From Aphrophora alni (lineage: Eukaryota > Arthropoda > Insecta > Hemiptera > Aphrophoridae), in NCBI GenBank assembly GCA_963513935.1, contig OY740768.1:64212786-64276785 (forward strand): 64,000 nucleotides of DNA, read 5' to 3'. The position numbers and the translations under genes are program-made. Of the stretch, positions 47,295 to 59,549 are shown one piece after another (the stretch's first letter is position 1; every line of letters starts with the position of its first letter). Under the pieces are notes generated by a model, which saw only the letters and a program-made list of their open reading frames with translations, was not told where the DNA came from and ran no database searches.

Positions 47295-50200
47295 AGGACT
47301 AGAAACATGATTACTTTTTTTTTTAAAGTTATTTGCTTTATTATAAGAAGCATTTTTAAAACGGCTTGTAAAGATAATGTGTGGACACAACGAACAAATG
47401 CTTCCACACCTTCACAGAGGTGATGATGTTGTTAAATTCATTAAAAATATCGGCTAATATGAGCTGATTATGTAACAATAATGCCTGCTGATCAGATACT
47501 AAAAATACTCTTATACCAGAAGAAGGATCTACAATTCGAAGGGAGGAACCTGGAGTGAAGAGTAGTGACACGAAATAGGGCGGACTGGTGGTTGAAGTTA
47601 CGGGTTGTAGTTTTGTCTACCTGTGTTGTGGCGCCAAAGAAGAAGAAAAAAGAACAAAAAATTACTCTTTTAATTTGTATAATAAAAAACGAAAACAGCC
47701 GCCATATTGAAATTTACTAAATGATTGGGGGGGGTCAAATTTCCTAAGCTAATGTAAAAAAGCATATTTGGAACCACTGGAGTTATAACACATTTGTAAA
47801 TAAATATGCTTATAGGTTAAGACGCGATTGTTCCCTTAAAATACTTGGGATGAAAATAAATTATTAGTATTGGTTTCGCCGATTACGATCAATTTTGAAG
47901 GTGTGTGAAGGTTAATGACACAAATCAACATATGTAAATCAACATTATGAGAAAACGACAACAAAAATCAAAAATTAAGCCTACAACCGTCATTAAAAAA
48001 TGTCGTTTATAAAACAAAACGTTTTATTATTGCTATTTACATATGTGTCCAAGTATGTTTCCTGTTTTTTTTTTAAATATAGTTATAAAAATCTTGACCG
48101 TGGCAACTATATAGCAACTAATATGTCCATTAAAGTCAAATGTTAACTTAACTGTTATTGTCAAATTAATTTGTTAATTGTTAGTTAATATTAATACTGA
48201 AAATTAATGTCTGGTGTATTGAGTTTGCTAACATTAAAAACTGTGGATTCAAAAGCACTTAATTATTCGATAGTAGCACTAAATGAGAATGAAAAATAGG
48301 TAATAAAACAATGGCGTTTGGATAATGTAAGTTGATTTGCATATTGTGTGACACGACAAGATCAAATAATGATGAAGAGGACATGTGTTTAACACATCTG
48401 CTTGGGCGAGTCCTCCACGAGTCTCTACTTTGTTTATAAGGATTTGAAATAGCGACTTGTTTGTTTATTGACGGCCAGATTTCAAACAAAGCCTATATCC
48501 GTGTCTTTACATCGTATAGTTTCTGTAAAAAAAGTTATATTTACTCTTCAAGATAACAAAACACAATATTCACCACATTATTAATAGAAAAAAGTATAAA
48601 ATTGTAAAATTTTAAGAATTAAAACTAAGGTATTTTAATAAGTATTTTATTAAAACTGATTTAATACAAAAAATAAAATTTACTAGCGCCTTCCATAAAA
48701 CAAGAATATTCGTTCTTGTCAATAAGTTTTCCATCTATTTTTATTAAAAACCTCCAAATTATTGTAGGACTAAGATACAACATATTGCATGAGGTATAAC
48801 TGCTCTAAAATTTACTTTTGAAAGTAATACAAATATATCTTGAGCTTCATTATTTTAAAATTCGAATATCTTAAAATCTACCGACTTTGATCACAATTTT
48901 GTTAAACACGTGGGTTAGTTAACGAAAATTGGTCACATATTTTTGAATATGTCAATATTAATTTAAAATTTGTTTGAGAATTAAAAAAACATTTATTTAT
49001 AAAATAAACAGACCTAATTAGCAATTTTGTAAAAAAGGAACAAATGTAAAAGGACGTTTTCTATACATTTCACAACAAATTTAGGAAATACAAAGATTAA
49101 ATTTATTCTACAATTATAGAATTTAATATACAAGTTCAAAGTACTTAGAAATAAAAAGGTAGCAGGAACTCTCTAAGATGAATGTTTCTAAAATACATCC
49201 TAATTCCGCACAGACATTATAACGAAAATTTGTTCGCCATACTTCGTCAATTTGAAAATGGAATGATCATTAAACTCCAAATGAAATAATTTTTTTACAT
49301 TTTTCATATATTCACTATTTAAAAGACACTATATTCTACCCTTCAACTTGGCATTATAATGGAACACATCCTCATTAAAACTAACGTCATGCCTTAAGGC
49401 TTTGCAGGCTAACACCCATCTTGGTTGCAATGCTCATAAAACAACGCTAAACGAGTAAACCGATTACTTGAATAAAATTGATCTAAAAACTGTCTAAGTA
49501 TCGTGTTATTTTAAAGATTCGAGCAATACAAATTTGGTCGTTTTCATTATTATTTATTTATTTTTATTTAGCTCAATGTTAAAATTAGGAAAAGTTGCAA
49601 TATTTTTGACATATAAGTAATGCAAATATTTTTCAAAATGTAAAAACTTACACACAATCTGCATTTAATTACCTTTTAAGGTAAATTATCCTCAATAATT
49701 TTGGATAAATTATGGCCAAAAAAAAAAATTATCTTGGAAGCTGAATTTCATTTCATGTAGAGGCTTATGTCATTTGAGAGAGTTCATGCTAGCACAATAA
49801 AATTTCTGTTCGCTGGTGCCGAACTCTAATATAGGACAGGTTTTCATTAAATTGAATCGTTTGTAAAATATCACATTACTTTGTGGTTCTAGGGTTTTTT
49901 CCAGAGTTCGTTATAGGTTACAAAAGTAATAAATTCATTCAGTGTTACATAATTAATCATCGTTATCGGCAAACTTTTATAGATTTTATAAAAAGTAAAA
50001 GACAGAAGTTTTCTGCTGTTTAAAATGTAGTACCATTTATAATTTATTGACATTTAAATTATTGACATCGTATTTAAATTATTTTAATGGGATGACAATC
50101 CAAGATGTTACAGGGTATGGCGACTTTAACCTACTCATTTGTATTTTCCTTGAAGGAAACAACAAAGTTATGACTTTTATAAACGGTTACTAAACATGAA

Positions 50201-50395
50201 ACTTGAGATGTACACATTTATATTCAAACTAATATAACTTTCTTTGTTTCATTTTAATATTTCACACAAATTCTTTTGTTGTCAGTTGGTCGAACATTAA
50301 TTTGAAACGTTGCTAGAGTTTGATAGAATACGTTTTCGCAATACATGTCCCCGAGATAAGAGTGAGTCAGGCCCAGTAGGACAGAGAGCGGAAGC
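47295..50395. other. AT-rich stretch without a recognisable gene
   Basis: About 3 kb of AT-rich sequence. The frames at 47356-47571 and 48259-48489 (minus) have no recognisable features. Nothing else is supported. Confidence 0.55.
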
Positions 50396-50416
50396 GGGAT
50401 AGAGGAAGTTGATGTC

Positions 50417-50494
50417 ATGATGGCACGGGCCTTGCATTGTAATCTATCTCCTCTCCCTTTTACTTTGGCCCATGGCCCAGCACCTGCTCAAATG
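50417..50494 (+). CDS. candidate first coding exon (low confidence)
   Basis: A GC-richer patch (about 50345-50494) contains two adjacent ATGs and 26 open codons (MMARALHCNLSPLPFTLAHG, then PAPAQM) that stop exactly at a perfect donor, ATG|GTAAGT, at 50495. The contrast in base composition with the surroundings and the donor are the only support. The peptide is not recognised. A downstream acceptor with an open phase 0 frame exists at 55556; a shorter alternative is at about 54511. Confidence 0.25.
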
Positions 50495-50697
50495 GTAAGT
50501 GGAATATTTAATCAGTGTTTACCACTCTATGAGAACAAACACATTTCTGCCTTTATTTTCAGTTTTATTAAATTTAATCTGAAAGGTTTTTTTGAATTTG
50601 TGTTATTAGGAGCAACATTACAGTTCAACACAATTTAACGTACTTCAGTTAATGGAAAACTATATTTTAAACGTTCGCCTGTTTCGGATTATATACA

Positions 50698-51219
50698 TAC
50701 AGGGTGCTTAAAAAATATGTGTTCTAATTTCGGAAAGTGATTCAGTGCATCAGAATAGAGAAAAAAAAGTTCCTTTAAACATATGTCTCTAAGATTGTGA
50801 TTTTTCAAAAAATAATCATAACTTTAGAAATTATTATTCTGAGTCGAAATTTGGTATAAAAATTTGTTTAATCAAACATTTTTACCAGTATATCAAGAAT
50901 CAAACTTTTATCTTATAGTGACCGTTTGAAATTTGTGTAGAAGTTTTAATAGTTTTAGAGATTTCAATATTACAAATTTCAAATAGCTGCCATTTTAATA
51001 ATTTATAAGATAAAGTTTTTATTCTTGATATAATGGCAAGACATACCATAAAGAAAATGTACACCAAATTTCGACTTGAAATCTTCAAAGAAACACAAAA
51101 TACCCAACAGACTGACAACGTAGCATTGTCGGACGTATGTTTATAGGAACTTTTTTCTTTATTTTGATACCCTGAATCAGTTTCTGAAGTTAGGACACAT
51201 TTTTTTAAAAAACACTGTA
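50698..51219. mobile_element. 522 bp fold-back element, near-complete inverted repeat
   Basis: The left half (50698-50936) starts TACAGGGTGCTTAAAAAATA. The right half, read on the other strand from 51219, starts TACAGTGTTTTTTAAAAAAA. They stay alignable for about 240 bp (for example GTTCTAATTTCGGAAAGTGA with GTCCTAACTTCAGAAACTGA; GTTCCTTTAAACATATGTC with GTTCCTATAAACATACGTC; GTCGAAATTTGGT in both; TATATCAAGAAT in both; TTTGAAATTTGT in both). The loop is under 50 bases. Ends beginning TACAGGGTG are common in arthropod repeats. The class is not assigned. A frame on the minus strand (50900-51301) is a by-product of the structure. Confidence 0.85.
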
Positions 51220-54200
51220 CTCGTATATACAAACACTTCTGACCTTGAGTTCGAAGTGAAAATATTAATTTAAAACTGAAAAGTGAATATTTACAATTCA
51301 TGAAACGGATTATAACATGTTAGTTATAAAGAATAGCTATTTAGATTTCACAGTCGTATTTTTCTAAATGCTTGAGTTTTCAGTTCGGGTAATATCTCAC
51401 AGCAGTGTTTCTTCAATAAGAAAATTTAAGTAACTCGTACTTCATACCAAGATTATTTGTTTGATTACGAGTACAAAATTTCTAATGTCTAGACAGCTGA
51501 AAGTATATCTATTTGTATGTTTTACTCAGGCACCATTGTCTCAACAGAGAGTTATTCCGAGGTCATTGATCCTAAAATTAAACTATTGCAACTCAAAATT
51601 TGCTGGTATATATCACAAAACAAAATGAATTGTCTCTGCTGTTATGGTTTTCATAAAAAATCCCGAAAAATTATATAAAGTTCAATAGGTTGACACCTTC
51701 AGGGGAGGGATTGATTGATTAATTGAATATGATTGACTCAGTTATCCTATATGTGTCATTTTTCAGGAAAACGTGATTTGTGTCTACATTAGACCGTAAA
51801 TCAACTTACCATATTTCCAAGGAAAATTAACCCCTAACTCTTGCTGGATAATATAACTGGTCAGTCATGTTCGGGAGCATTAAACAACAGTAATGAAAAA
51901 GGGGGGGGGGAAAGAATCATAAGGAAAACTATTGGTAAAAAACTACGTTGTAAATTTCGTTTTTAAGTTATCAGTAATTCGTTTGATCATTTGCAAAAAT
52001 ACAAGAATTAAATTGTACAACGTCATTATTACAAATTTCGTGACATAGATTAAAACTTACTGTATTGTTTATTTGCAGCAATTGTTTGTTTCTAATGCAT
52101 GTATCTGTATGAGAGTGGATTTGAAAACGTTAACGCATCAGTTAAGTGAAGTATTAGGAAGAAAGCGTCGATATATTTAAATAATCTAATTTTGTAAACT
52201 TTCAGAGTTTAGAATAAAAACAGTAATCGTAAAATGTATTGGGATTGCGTAAGCTTTTTGTAACTGATACTATAGAAGATTTTAAGTAAACGTGAAACAT
52301 AGGTATAAAAGGTTCTTCCGATATCAACTTATTACGAAATATTGCGTATGCTACTACATAAGCCAGAGCTTAAATAAAAGGGATAAAAAATAGTTCAGTC
52401 CTTTAGATTGTAGAGATGATACAAAAAAATCCGGACATGGTAAATTTTATTTGTGAACTTTTTTCTAAATCGAAAAGTTTTGAGTTTATCTTCACATTTT
52501 GATTGTCGCCTAAAAATTTTGAAAAATGGAAACATGTGCAAAAAAAATCATCTAAAGGTGGTTTATTTTTTGTTTTTACTAAAGGAAATACATTACAAAC
52601 ATTAACTAACATATTCAATGCATATTGCTTATGAGAATTATTATTGTGTTTGCAGTTTTCCATTCATTACAACTCCTACAATGATTTGTTTATAATTACG
52701 AGCTCATGTGTTTAGGATTGATTAAAACAAAAGCTTCTAACAGTACAGAAGATTGCTCCAGGGAAATCCGTTCTCACAAGGTTATTTCGTACAATTTCAT
52801 CAGACTACTAAATTGAATCAAATTTCACTAAATCCGGAAATTTGTTATCAAATTAAAGCCAGTGATATTGCAATGCGCTGTGAGAAGTTCCGATAAATTA
52901 CCTTACATATCACCGGTAATCATTTTAGTATATTTCAACAATTTTGAAAGCAGAAATATATTTTTAAGGTAATTAACATATAATAACTAAACAAAAGTAA
53001 ATCTAGAAAACAGTGTCTATTATTCAAAACAATATTTTTCGAGAGTTACAAACTTATATATTTAGTTTCCAGCGTGTACTCAGATGCTACTTCATAGAAA
53101 GTGTTATTTTTTTCGACGGAACAGTAACCTTGGCGCTTCCAGGAATACCCGAATAAACTCTATTGGTATCGGGACAAGCAGATTCGTAATTATATATTTG
53201 CTATGCTATGTGAAGCGCCGGTGTGGGCGCAAGTTCTTGCAAAGCAGGCAATAAGAACTTATTTACTTTATTGATAAAATGTCATCAATACAGCGACGGG
53301 CGGTTACATCGGCTTACTAAAGATTATCTGAGAACGTTATCCTGATACTATCAGGTGTACCTTCTATAGATTTATTGACTCTAAAAAGGACTGAAGTTTT
53401 CGAAAGGTTTATGATTGTTGATCTCATCAATGATTCCCAATTAAATGGAATTAATATGAAGAATAGCAGGTCAGAATACTGCAGAGGTGACAGGCAAGCT
53501 AGGACTGGATTGGATGCCTTATATATAGAAGTGATATAACTGTAAGAAGGGAGAGGTTATTAGCACCTAACTATGTAAGGCATGATAATTTTAAAGCGTA
53601 CTTAATGTAAATACTTCGCAAACGCTTTTTGACTGCAAGGTATGGCGGTTCGAGAGTCAAAAACTTTTTCAATAATGAAAGTGGTATTACCACCTGAGAA
53701 TATGTATACAGATGCTAACTGATTCTGTGAATAAGTGTGGAAGACAATAGTAAGTTGCGTTAAACAAATTATGGCAAAAAAAAAGACTCAGACGGTCGAT
53801 GAAGATCTAAACTGGTAGCCTATAAGTGAAGATGTGAGGACCCTGCTCTACATGAAATAATGCCGGAAGGCGGTCTGGTGAATAGGCTGGAAATATCTGA
53901 AATGTCATAAAAGATGGTACACTATTTTGAGTTTTAGTAGGCAATCCCAAAATAGGAAGCACGGGCCCCCTGATGGTGCCTACCCCAACCCACACTACAG
54001 AAAAAATTTGTTTCGTATGTTAATTTATTATATTATATAATATGTGTATAGTATGTAACGCCTGTTTATAAATTTATTTAAATTTTTGTCAATTTCTTAA
54101 TTAAATTGTCTCATGTCACATGCTACTTGTGTAGAAATGTGATGGAAATCAAATACAGTAAAATTTAAATGGAAGGTATCCATATCTTTATAAATATTGT

Positions 54201-54469
54201 ATATGAATAAACATAGAATGAAGTATTTGGGTAATGAGAATCAAAAGGAACTTTCTTTTTGAAAAGAGACCATTTTTCTCACCCATTTATTACATGTAAA
54301 TGGGGAATCTAATAAATCACTTTAAATTTTTGTTAAGACTAATATTTTGACTTCATTAACACAGAAGACTGAAAGCAACAAAAATTATAAGCAATAAATT
54401 TATCTAAATTAACCAATCCTTTAAGCTGTAACATCCAAATTCAAAACCTCAAATTCGTAATTAGATTCA
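51220..54469. other. AT-rich stretch without a recognisable gene
   Basis: No recognisable product. A G run lies at 51901-51910. Short GC-richer patches near 53210-53260 and 53780-53990 have no open frame with family features. Confidence 0.5.
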
Positions 54470-54660
54470 TTCACTTGACTTCCACACATTCAACTTCCGT
54501 CCCTTGACAGATGCTGGCACCTGGCGACCTTGTCCAAAACTAAACATCGCATGACATCTAAGTACAAAGTACAACGGCTGGACAGCCTATCTGCTCTAAT
54601 ACCCGTTGTCTAGTCTACCTGTAGTCACTCACAATGTTCTACATTCTTACATAGCTACGT
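54470..54660 (+). other. GC-richer exon-like patch
   Basis: CTTCCGTCCCTTGACAG resembles a splice acceptor. It is followed by ATGCTGGCACCTGGCGACCT and an early stop (MLAPGDLVQN). The patch is noticeably less AT-rich than its surroundings. It could be a terminal or non-coding exon. No other support. Confidence 0.15.
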
Positions 54661-55555
54661 TAGATATAATTTTTTTTTTCTTGGTTCTCAAAATTTTCTG
54701 CTCAGTTTTCAACGATATGTTAAGTTACAGTTTTGTGCGCTTTAGTTTTTTTTTTTTAAAAAATGTTATATAAATTATTATTTTCACGGCACAAGCTCAC
54801 GTGAACTGCGACAGGATTTTCCAGGTATTCAGCTTTACAGATTTTATCATATCTTAAATTTTGTTAATGTTTTAAAATAATTTGTTAATTATCATGTATT
54901 CTCTAAAATATGTATTTCATGTTTTATTTAATATTCTATGTTCTTTTTGAAACTGAATGATTATAAAAATTTTCTTTTCTTAAAACATACTTTACAAAAC
55001 CTTGCAAAGGCACATTTTGAGTTTTGAACAATTATGTGAAATAGGTACAAACTAATGTTGAACATTAAATGATCAGAATATCTTATTGTACATGTCAAAT
55101 ATAAAACAATTGGAGAAATCTATTCTAAATCAGAAAATTTCGTTTACAGACTTTTGCAGATCTTTGCAAGTCTTATACAAGCTTTGTTTTACACAAAACT
55201 AAATATATATAAATAGATTTATAATCATCTAAGAAGCTTTTAATTACATCTTAACGAATTTCTGTGATATAATCAATTTTCTTTAATTTTGACAAATAAC
55301 CAGATACTTGCTTTAATAATGAACATTAATGCTACAACATGTCTGATTTTGCACAGACGCTAAAAAACATGTTTTTTGCTATAGCTAATACGCTGGTAGA
55401 AGAAACCCAGCAATTCTTGCCTCATATTGCATAGACCAGCTAAACATCCATTTTATCATCAATATTCTTTTAAATGTTACCATAATTCACCTTCTTAAAG
55501 TTTGCAACAACAATATAAAATTTCAAAACATTTATTTTATAACTTTTTGTTACAG

Positions 55556-55630
55556 ACTGAACGAACAAACATGAGAGGACGATTAATGTGCGTAAATAAT
55601 TCGTCTCGACTGGACGTGCCTGTATTGTAG
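55556..55630 (+). CDS. candidate terminal exon (low confidence)
   Basis: A good acceptor (ACTTTTTGTTACAG) precedes 24 open codons (TERTNMRGRLMCVNNSSRLD, then VPVL) ending in TAG. The patch is less AT-rich than its flanks. Joined in phase 0 to 50417-50494 it would give a 50-residue peptide, but nothing shows that the two belong together. Confidence 0.18.
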   Translation, partial: TERTNMRGRLMCVNNSSRLDVPVL

Positions 55631-55849
55631 ATACAAGTTTGTTTTTATGTGTTAAATATGATAATGTATACGTGTTTGTGTGTTATGTTTAACAAAATCT
55701 TTTATTGAGTATACCATTAGACTGCTACCACGTGTCCATATGAGAAGCATGTGCTACGCAGACCAACACCAGCAGCTACCTTGATTTGACTACAGAGTCG
55801 CAACACTAAAGCGGCTTTCAAACTAAAACCACGTATAACTTTGAAACCT

Positions 55850-56539
<690 letters not shown>

Positions 56540-56912
56540 TCAGATACAAGGAAATCAGCTCTTTTTAGATATTGGAATGAATTGAGACACAAAGAGATCT
56601 ACCAGTCTTACTTAATATTTTTACAACAGATTCTCGATCAGGGTATAAAGACTATATGGTTGCAAGACATGAAACTTTCTTTGTGCAGTTTATTAAAAGT
56701 TACATATCCAGTAATTTGGATTTGGAGGTTAACAGCGAAAAGACCAAATAAATGTTATAAAATAGACAAACACGCTTTAGAAGAGCTTTGCAATGTGATC
56801 CTTTTAATTTCCTAGGCACAGAAGAATTTAAATGTTGCTGGAAATACATTGTGGAATAGAATAGACTTAATTGGAATATTGATAAAAATACAAGGTTCAA
56901 ACTTATAAAATG

Positions 56913-56913
<1 letters not shown>

Positions 56914-56946
<33 letters not shown>
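56914..56946. repeat. (TA)n microsatellite
   Basis: About 16 perfect TA repeats. Confidence 0.95.
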
Positions 56947-56948
<2 letters not shown>

Positions 56949-57829
56949 TATTTTTTTTTAATCACTTAAAACGTGTTCTATTGATAATTAAACATTTTAC
57001 ACTTCGGGATTGGTTTTTACAGTAAGGCTGGATATTCAATTAATAAAATGTAACCTATGAAAATTCGCTAAATCTACAGACTGCTCTTCCGACAATCTAA
57101 ATGTCCACTTCCGCCAATCCAGATTGTTAGTGATTTTCTAAACTACAACACAAATGAAACTTATTTCAATAAAAGGAAACTGTTATTAAGAATTTTGTCA
57201 TAAACAGATTTTATCTGACGTACAGAACTGCTCGAACACATAGTTTTATAGTTATGCAAATAGAATTTAATTTTCTTGTGGTGAATCTGATTAAACTATA
57301 AATTGCAATATATATGTTAACTTGAGATTTGTTTCTGTAAGTAGACTTTATATTAAACCTATTCAGATTAATATTGCTTTTCTAAGAACACTCTTTACGT
57401 TTTGTTATAAACTTCAATTACATTTCTGTGGGTTTAAATTAAATTTCAAACTAAATCTTTTAGCGAATTTCACATTTATTTCATAAACTTAACAATAATT
57501 GTGATAGAAGTAAGAACTTCTCGTAACAATGAAGAAGTCACTCCAAATAAAATAAAAACAATTTATAGCTTGCTACTAATAAAGGGAGCTGGGGGGGGCG
57601 TACGTTTATTTCCAGTATAAATTCCTTCGTTTCACTTCAGTGCGTTGATTTCTTTTTTTATTGGCGAATTTCTAAAATAAAATTTTTAACTATGCTAACT
57701 CACTCTTGAAAACGTGGACACTCGAAACTATGAGATATCCTTCATGAGTAATTTAATACCATTTCTGACTCGCTCTATACACTTGTGTTATTAAACATGC
57801 AATCCGATTATACTGAAATGAGGATACGT

Positions 57830-58690
57830 AGGTTTAGTTTCTTGAAAATTGGTGAAATGTGAAAGTCTATGCACCAAACCAATTTTAAATTGTACAAAAA
57901 GAAAATTACACGCGAGAAATTTGTTAAATACAGTAGACTACTAACAAATTAAAATTATAAAATGTCCAATGGCAGTCAGTATTTAATTTGGTATTTTCAA
58001 TTTAGGCCAAAACTTTCATATTTCAGTGATTTCATAAAATAGACCACCTAGCTCTTGAATAGGTCTACTCTAATAGCGCCAGACTCGGAAAAGAACAAGA
58101 GTTGGTCAAGAGAGGCCATATAGTAAAGATGAAAGAGAGGGATCTAGCCCAAGGTGTATATTCAGCTAGCCCCCACGGCCTGCCACTCCCGTACTCGTTA
58201 TGAGTAAGTCAGAATTGAGTGTCCATGAGTTTGAGCGATCAAGAACAAAAACATTTTGGTTAAATTTTTGCAAAATCAAAAGATTAAAGCGGTATATTTT
58301 CTCTATTTTTCTTTGATATATGCAGAAGACTATTTAATATACAGTGAAAAAACTATTGCACAAACTTTCTCAGAACACCCAGAACTAAAACTAAATATTA
58401 ACCAAACAAAAAGTTTCAAAAATGCCAAGTCTGTAATTATCACTTAAAAAGTGAAAATGAACTTGAGTCTCAAATGTGGATTATCAAAAATGGACCTCGC
58501 TATTTCGCTCAAATTTTGGTTAAAATGTGAAAGTTTATGGTACAAAGCAATGTTCCAAACATCACGAAAGAAAATTACACCCAGCGAGAGTGATTTGAAT
58601 AATAATTAAAATATTCAACGAAGGTCACTGTGTATTTGGGCATATGAAGTTTGGATCAAAAATCTTCACCAAAATTTGATCGATATGGTT
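57830..58690. repeat. degenerate repeat pair and dispersed repeat fragment
   Basis: ATTGGTGAAATGTGAAAGTC with AAAGAAAATTACACGCGAG (near 57850-57915) recurs as TTTGGTTAAAATGTGAAAGT with GAAAGAAAATTACACCCAGC (near 58517-58580). Between them, 58050-58215 carries the dispersed sequence that is also seen at 32405-32500 and, in part, at 31090-31260. A 63-codon frame at 58256-58447 has no recognisable features. Confidence 0.5.
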
Positions 58691-58697
58691 AGGACTG

Positions 58698-58698
<1 letters not shown>

Positions 58699-58751
<53 letters not shown>
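58699..58751. repeat. (TA)n microsatellite
   Basis: About 26 perfect TA repeats. Confidence 0.95.
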
Positions 58752-58753
<2 letters not shown>

Positions 58754-59549
58754 TTCTATACGACGGAGTTTATAATCCATTTTCATTTTCATTTTTGGGC
58801 CGAAAAATCCCGAAACAGCATTTTTGTATAATAACTTTTGTTTAGGCGAAATTTTATAAAAAGCGAATTTTTAATAAAATTTAAATTATATGTTTTGGCT
58901 TCATGACAGATACTCCGAAATTGTATTATTAACAAACATTTTTAAAAGTACGGGAAAAGGGATAAATATTATGGATTCTTCCGTTTGAACTTTATAACTG
59001 CAAGAACACAATCATGCTAACACCACTTTTTTGAATTCAAGGTCACTAATATTTCCATGAAAAACTAATCGATTTTTGTGTCATACCTCAAAAATTGATC
59101 TTATACCAAGCATCTACGAGAAATAAAATACGAAGCATCATCTTTATACGAACACTATCTACTAAATATAGATAGTTCAATATTAATAATAATATAAATG
59201 TATATTGCATAAGGTTAATTATACTGCTGAAAAAGTACAATTTTTCACTAAATTAACAGAACAGGGGGACCACATGTTCGAAGAAGTTGCAATTCAAATA
59301 GAATACATCAGAGCTGTGTAGTATCAGCATGTATCAGCTCTAGTAATGTTTTGTATGTATTCCTTTTAACACATATTCTAAAACAAACAAAAATTGAATT
59401 GGAGACACAATACAATATAGTACTGAAGACCTACTCAATCTCAACTTATACAGAAACGAACTTTTAGTTCTACTCACTGTCAAAATAATAATAATTGTGG
59501 AAACATTAAAATGTTTAATTTTGTAACAAAATTTGTTGTATAGCAACAA
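58752..59549. other. AT-rich stretch, nothing recognised
   Basis: Stop-rich AT-rich DNA between a TA microsatellite and the second satellite. The minus-strand frame at 59340-59549 has no recognisable features. Confidence 0.5.

Noticed and set aside
50900..51301. 133 aa minus-strand ORF
   Set aside because: Covers the centre and right arm of the fold-back element; the composition is that of AT-rich non-coding DNA.
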